Origin: Hygrocybe punicea
Lineage: Eukaryota > Basidiomycota > Agaricomycetes > Agaricales > Hygrophoraceae
Assembly: GCA_963556145.1 (NCBI GenBank)
Contig: OY744463.1
Span: 434,001-498,000, forward strand
Length of the DNA: 64,000 nucleotides
Direction: 5' to 3'
Shown here: positions 59,301 to 64,000 of the stretch, piece by piece
Layout of the letters: every line of letters starts with the position of its first letter
Position numbering within the stretch: the stretch's first letter is position 1
Made by a program: the position numbers and the translations under genes
The notes under the pieces: generated by a model
The model's database searches: none
What the model was told of the DNA's origin: nothing
Seen by the model: the letters and a program-made list of their open reading frames with translations, nothing else

Positions 59301-59739
59301 GAAGGTTTGAATAGTTTGAATCTCCGCCTAACATAAACCGGCATATTCCTCACTTCCAAGGCGATGTGGATCTAATTTGGGGTAGCCGAACGAGCTCTAA
59401 CAAATACGCTTCAACAAAGCTCTATTTCAAGGCGTTTACCGCGACAGTGCTCTTATCGGACCCATCTCGAAAGAAACCATCCCTGTAACGATGTCCACTA
59501 TCCGATCCTAGGCGTGGAACTGAACCATCACCTGAATGCATCGGTCCCCTGACAATGTCTTTTATTATGGCGATGGGGAAGTTGATGAACGTCTGCGTTG
59601 CGGCCGCTGCCCCCTCTTTGCCAGTGCAATAGCCCTATAGCCGTTCTGCCAGATTGATCAGTGGTTCTGGCCGTAAGCAACGTCTTCGAATCCACAATCT
59701 CAATCTGACTCATTGTAAATGACTTCGCTTTTCTCCCAG

Positions 59740-60175
59740 CCTCCCTCCAACCGCCGGCTCCAACGCGTATGCGCATTACGGCAGACTTCTCATCTGGAGA
59801 AGTGTGGAGTCCCTTCAGTCTCCCGTTCTGGGGAAGACAGCCGGTCTTCCTGGTCTCAAAATGTACATCCCCTCGATGTTGGCATTATCGGTACTGGACC
59901 TGGTGGTCTACGCTGCCATGATCTTGCAGTCGCTCGGGATCTTGGAGGCGTCGGGTCGCACTGGCGGACGTCTCTTTACATACTATTTTTCTGAGAAAAG
60001 CACGATTCTTAGGTGAGTTTTCCAAATCATATCCTCGCTAGTGCAGCGACCACGATAACGTCGCGCCGCTACAGACCAACATCATGAACTGTCCTTTCCA
60101 TCTCTTCCTGTCCAAACAACTCAACCCCGACAGCTTCCACCCCGCCAAACACCTCATCAAGTTTATTTTCGCGAA
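59740..60175 (+). pseudogene. L-amino-acid/amine oxidase fragment
   Basis: The flavin-binding start of a flavoprotein amine oxidase is recognisable in pieces: VGIIGTGPGGL in one frame and YAAMILQSLGILEASGRTGGRLFTYYFSEKS in a second. The two overlap where the dinucleotide-binding glycines should lead into the helix, so the frame is broken. Upstream, GKTAGLPGLKMYIPS fits the leader of such enzymes. After an intron-like gap, KQLNPDSFHPAKHLIKFIFANDNTFF follows. The rest of the enzyme is missing. Confidence 0.7.
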
Positions 60176-61344
60176 TGACAACACGTTTTTTCCTGTAAAA
60201 CTACATCCGAACTGGTATTTTCACTCTCCCCGCTCTCGAACACCGTCGCCTGGCTTCAAGTGGCATAACATAGGCCGGTAGCCCCCCCTGTACTGGTTCC
60301 AGCCGACTGTTGCTGTAGTTAGTACGTGGAACCAACTGGATAATAAAATGTGCTGATTGCCATTTCTGTCTAACTTGCTGCTGTAAATTCGTCCGGAACA
60401 TGTTGTATCATAATTGTAAATAACCATTAATATTATCGCCATGTTTCCACCACTTGCATTCCCGTCCACAGCCATTTACGGGGTCAGGGCCTCCGACCAA
60501 GGAACTCTTTGAATTGAGCAGCATGCATGGTTGACGTTGACGTGGTGATGGACTCGGAAGTGCGTACTGTACTTGTTTGCTTTTACTTCGAGATTGTATC
60601 CCTTGACCGCCGATTCCGTGCGGCCGTAAATTCGAGATACTGGGTAAAATGTTAAATCGTTAGATTCTCTGCTAGAAGGGTGTGTGGTCAATATTACTTA
60701 CTATACATTACGTTAATATGGCTCTGCGTCTCCATCGCTAATGTATACGAAGAACCATCTTGGTTTTTGCTGTGTGTACTAGACGCAGACGCAGTAAGGG
60801 AGGTTCTTGGGATTGAGGCAGCCGAAGTGACAGCCGTTTCGTCGTTATGGTGGCGTCGCGGTGCTAACGAGTAGGGCGGGCTGGCCGCTGGGCATTACCG
60901 ACGTCGGGAACTATAATCGTTAATCTTCTCCTGAACCCTGACGGCAGAAACCGACGAGGCATGCAACATTCGACTGGATAATATAGTTTCTGCATCCTGG
61001 ACGATGATATAACATGCTGTTGCCTCATCTCCAGGGTGGAACGTGGCAAAGATTCACTGGCAACACTGGCAAGCATTCGTACGAAGTTCTCTTGGTTGAG
61101 GTCGAGTTCCGAAATGTCCAGAGCCAGAAGAGAACGTTCACAGTCAAATTGACAGAGGGCAGGAACATTCTCCTTAGCCGGCTTCAAATAAAGCCGATCC
61201 CTGAGTCCCTCAAGAGTCTCCAAGCGCAGGATGGACGAAAGTACCTCCAGTAATTATTTGTATGACAAATAATCATGTCCAGAAGAAAGGAAAGTTGGTC
61301 AGGTAAATGGTGTTGAACACACGACACAGTACCATCCATAGGCA
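60176..61344. other. Region with one unassigned minus-strand frame
   Basis: A minus-strand open frame at 60864-61223 (119 codons, with LETLEGLRDRLYLKPAKENV) may be a last exon of an unrecognised gene. Its upstream part is unclear. Otherwise nothing is supported. Confidence 0.3.
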
Positions 61345-62499
61345 TCACTTGAAGTCGACAAAATTCAAAACACCAACCAATATGCAAAGAATTGCAAATG
61401 CCCCTGTCATGTAGCCTGCATATAAACACTCATGTTTCAGTGTCTCGCTCGGGCTCGGGGATTGGACATTACCTGCGATTGTAAACGCAGTGGCCACGTC
61501 ATGCGTAAAGTGTGCATACAGAACACCAGTAATAGCCGTAGAGGCAACACCAGTTACAACAACGACGGCGATGCGAGAAGTTTGCCATTGCTCGGTAAAC
61601 TGGATACCCCTTTCGGGCGAATCAGTGAGGCATGCCATGAAGTCCAAGCGACCTCTGAACAACTCAGGGTGACGGAGATAGTATCGAAGTCGGAGGGTTT
61701 TCGAGATGCTGGGATCCGGCAAGATTTGCTGAGGGTAGACGTGGAATGGTGTGACGTCTGACTGATTTGTGGGTGTCAGCGTTTACGAGGTACCTTGAGT
61801 AAGCACGCCACTGACAGGAACCATAGCCATTGCTCTGAAGATGGACACGCTGTCAGTGTCGTCTGATGCAGTCCCATAGGTAAAGCATGACATACTTGAG
61901 ACCCTTCATTGAAAACAACTTTCTCCAAACCGTCCGAAGTTCATCGTACTTCTTTCTCAGCTCTTTCAACAGTTTCTCATCATCCCAGTAATTCTTGATC
62001 GGAAGAACTGATCGAGCGTTTCCTCTGAATACCGTTAGGTGGAAGGTATGCCATCGGGGTTGCTGACGATGAATTGGTGGCGGCAGTCCTGCAGCAACAG
62101 CGGCATTCACAAAAGGATGTGTCCGAGTCCTTGAAGGCCATGCAACCGGAGCCGATGGAGTATGAACAGCGTCGCCAGCAGTGGGGTTGTTTGCCGGCGG
62201 TAGTCCTACGGCGACAGCTGCATTGAGATAAGGATATATCCTTGAAGGCCATGCCGAATAATGTGAAGCTTGGTTGTTGTCATAGTTATCGCGGCTCGCC
62301 ATGAGATATGGATCCATTCTGGAAGACCATATACGATGAGATGAGGGATAATGATCATACTCCCAGCTTGCAGATGATGAATACTGAGAAAACACGTAAT
62401 AATGAGCAGGGAGAGCAACCTTTACCGATTGTACTGCGCAGATGCACAAGCAGGTTGCAGTGGAGATATAAAGTGCACAGCAGGCGGCGATTGTAACAT
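61345..62499 (-). CDS. Hypothetical two-helix membrane protein
   Basis: Five exons (62426-62499, 61896-62366, 61794-61834, 61473-61757, 61345-61415) give 313 residues. The N-terminal third is proline- and tyrosine-rich, with three loose repeats (SSRMDPYLMAS; AWPSRIYPYLNAAVAVGLPP; AWPSRTRTHPFVNAAVAAGL). The middle contains a charged helix (DDEKLLKELRKKYDELRTVW). The C-terminal part has RLDFMACLTDSPERGIQF and two hydrophobic segments (IAVVVVTGVASTAITGVLYA; YMTGAFAILCILVGVLNFV). I know no function. The third intron is only 36 nt, at the lower limit for fungi. Total coding length is divisible by three. Confidence 0.75.
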
Positions 62500-63016
62500 C
62501 CTGCTCCAGGAAGTTAGAGTGGAAAGAGAATAACCTCAGATGAAAGCAACTTACGAAAACGTGCAGCTTTCGCCCAACTTTTAACCAGCTTCTAGGATGA
62601 TTGGAGAGCCCTCTTCGCGGGTTTGATGGATTCTAGGTGTGGTTTATGTACAGTATCTCGGTAAAAGTGAGCAGGTACCAAGGTAGTAGGCGCTGGCGTA
62701 CGAAAGCACCACCAGCCGTCTCCACAATGACGCTGTCCGTGGTGTTCGGAGCGCCCATTGGCTGTGAGAGTCAGGCTCGACGAAAGGAGTGCCTGAGTAC
62801 AGACAGGAGAAGGACAGTTGGATTGCAATATTAATGCCACCGGCCAACTGGGGGGACGTTCAACTCATGAGGTTGGGGACAAACGGACCGATGCAGGACT
62901 TGAACCCACAGCACAACAGTGACAATACAAACGACCAACGAGGCGCACATGGCTCTTACGCCGGTTATTGTGAAGAGTGGACATTGACTGGAGTCGAATC
63001 CTTGAAAGAAAGTGAG
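62500..63016. other. Intergenic region
   Basis: No gene is seen. The left part is probably the promoter of the two-helix membrane protein. Confidence 0.4.
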
Positions 63017-64000
63017 CCTGAGCGCCCTAAATCTAGGTTAAGGTTCAATGTTCAACGTTAGCTGCCGTGCCTTATTCCTGATTCCGAGTACACGTCGACT
63101 GTCATCACGTCCAAGCTGTAAAAATGGATCGAATCTTCCGGGTTTTTCGAACAGGTGAAGCAGCGGCGTCCAACCCAACGTCAACGACATCTCATCCTGT
63201 TGGCTGTGAAACTCTCTTCGACGGTGTGGCACCCGTCGTCGCCGAGTGAGTTCTAATCCAATAGCCCATCAAGGCACCGAACGTGCTGATTTGCTGAGTC
63301 TAGCATCGTATTTGTGCACGGATTACGCGGCCATCGTCGGAAAACTTGGACAAAGGACGATGTATGTTGGCCCGAGGAGTTTCTGTCGAAGGAGGAGGCG
63401 TTATCTCACACCCGTGTCCTGACGTTTGGATACGACGCCAACGTTGTCCAACTTATGGGCCGCGCGTCTCTGAACACTCTGTTCGACCACTCCCTAAATC
63501 TGTTAAATGAACTATCGCGAGAAAGGAGGCAGGATGCTGTGAGTTTAGTGTTATCTTTAAGGAAATGATTCAAATTCTATTCATTTAGCGAGATCGCCCG
63601 CTCGTTTTTGTTGCACACTCTCTCGGTGGACTACTAGTTAAAGATGTATGTCATTAAACTCGTGTCGTTCCCGAATGATCGCCTAACACATGGCTGTGGC
63701 AGGCACTCGATTATTCGCACCAAGTTCGGGCTACCAAACCTCACCTCGGGCGCATCTTGCCGGCTACGCGAGGCGTAATTTTCCTCGGCACTCCTCACCG
63801 AGGGAGCGGAATGACTTCGCTAGCGAAGGTGGTGGCTTCTATTGCAAGGGTATCTTTGTACAATGCGAATGAGAATCTGATCCGAGACCTTGAGAGGGAC
63901 TCTCAAGTCCTCGACCGAGTCAGGGACAATTTCAGCCGCATTTTGGATAAGCGCATGTTTGCAGTCTGGTCTTTTGTAGAGGAGCTGGCTATGACAGGTG
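63017..64000 (+). repeat. Inverted duplicate of the NLR head at 28.8-27.8 kb
   Basis: From AGCGCCCTAAATCTAGGTTA at about 63016 onward the sequence follows, in reverse complement, the stretch from about 28830 downward. It covers the upstream region, start codon, exons, introns and splice sites. Differences are scattered substitutions plus small indels in the first exon. The match continues to the window edge. Confidence 0.88.
63124..64000 (+). CDS. Alpha/beta-hydrolase NLR-like protein, 5' part
   Basis: The gene is cut by the window edge. Exons are 63124-63245, 63304-63538, 63589-63645 and 63703-64000+. The encoded head starts MDRIFRVF, contains a serine-hydrolase-like fold (HGLRGHRRKTWTKDDVCWPE, VAHSLGGLLVKDALDYSHQ, GVIFLGTPHRGSGM) and runs as far as WSFVEELAMTG. 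The GHSLGG-type nucleophile elbow appears as AHSLGG. In fungi such SesB/DUF676-like heads precede NB-ARC or NACHT domains with TPR repeats, as in the copy at 28 kb. Unlike that copy, nothing here is broken within the window. Confidence 0.85.

Larger units (their letters stand above)
56301..59400. mobile_element. Complete PIF/Harbinger transposon
   Basis: The element spans 56304-59397 (3094 bp) and is flanked on both sides by TAA, the expected Harbinger target duplication (56301-56303 and 59398-59400). Its terminal inverted repeats, starting GAGCTCGTTCGGCTACCCC, match perfectly over about 85 bp. It encodes the two standard genes: a HARBI1-like nuclease on the plus strand and a Myb/SANT-like DNA-binding protein on the minus strand, arranged convergently. 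Perfect repeats and two open genes indicate a recent, possibly still active insertion. Confidence 0.95.

Noticed and set aside
60864..61223. 119-codon minus-strand frame as a 3' exon of the two-helix membrane protein
   Set aside because: That protein already ends cleanly at 61345 with an in-frame TGA and a complete exon chain, so the frame, if real, belongs to something else.
1..64000. tRNA, rRNA or CRISPR-like features
   Set aside because: I searched by eye for cloverleaf box words and regularly spaced short repeats. The GGTTCGA words belong to the intron array at 17-20 kb, and no cloverleaf or spaced-repeat array was found.

Overview
The window reads as nuclear DNA of a filamentous basidiomycete, most likely an Agaricomycete. 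Nearly every gene is cut by many 50-90 nt introns, and several families have the look of mushroom-forming fungi: an F-box/leucine-rich protein, a BTB family, a 2-oxoglutarate oxygenase, NLR-like proteins and a HARBI1/Myb transposon. The species cannot be named from the sequence alone. All exon models here were built by eye and checked by two rules: plausible splice sites and a coding length divisible by three.

Layout. 0-5.3 kb is repeat-rich: a 150-bp tandem array, a CACTA-like element with short terminal repeats and a broken cytochrome-b5 desaturase. 5.6-9.2 kb holds an F-box protein and a complete 2-oxoglutarate oxygenase. 9.2-17 kb is mostly unassigned. 17.0-20.3 kb holds the most striking object: one minus-strand gene of about 27 tiny exons whose introns are near-identical copies of each other. 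22-24.4 kb has a decayed BTB gene and a KRE9/KNH-like surface protein. 25.2-28.7 kb has TPR/NB-ARC pseudogenes. 31-48 kb is the conserved housekeeping block: ATP23, enoyl-CoA hydratase, a TPX2-domain protein, a NIF3-like protein, an MRH membrane protein, the complex I 49-kDa subunit, glutaredoxin and lactate dehydrogenase. 48.3-53.0 kb is an intact NACHT-ankyrin NLR. 55.5-59.4 kb is a fasciclin-domain gene with a complete PIF/Harbinger transposon inserted 25 bp from its start codon. 59.4-64 kb holds an amine-oxidase relic, a two-helix membrane protein and the first exons of a second alpha/beta-hydrolase NLR, which is an inverted copy of the head of the one at 28 kb.

What stands out. (1) The 17-20 kb gene is predicted to encode a secreted, low-complexity protein of about 517 residues. 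All its introns lie in phase 2, internal exons are 15-117 nt and multiples of three, and some introns are identical while the exons differ. (2) The complex I 49-kDa gene stays in frame only if a 2-nt exon is included. (3) Three unrelated genes need GC-AG introns. (4) The Harbinger element has perfect 85-bp terminal repeats and two open genes. Housekeeping genes are intact, while the accessory stretches between them are rich in NLR copies, tandem arrays and pseudogenes, a typical pattern of fast-evolving fungal compartments.
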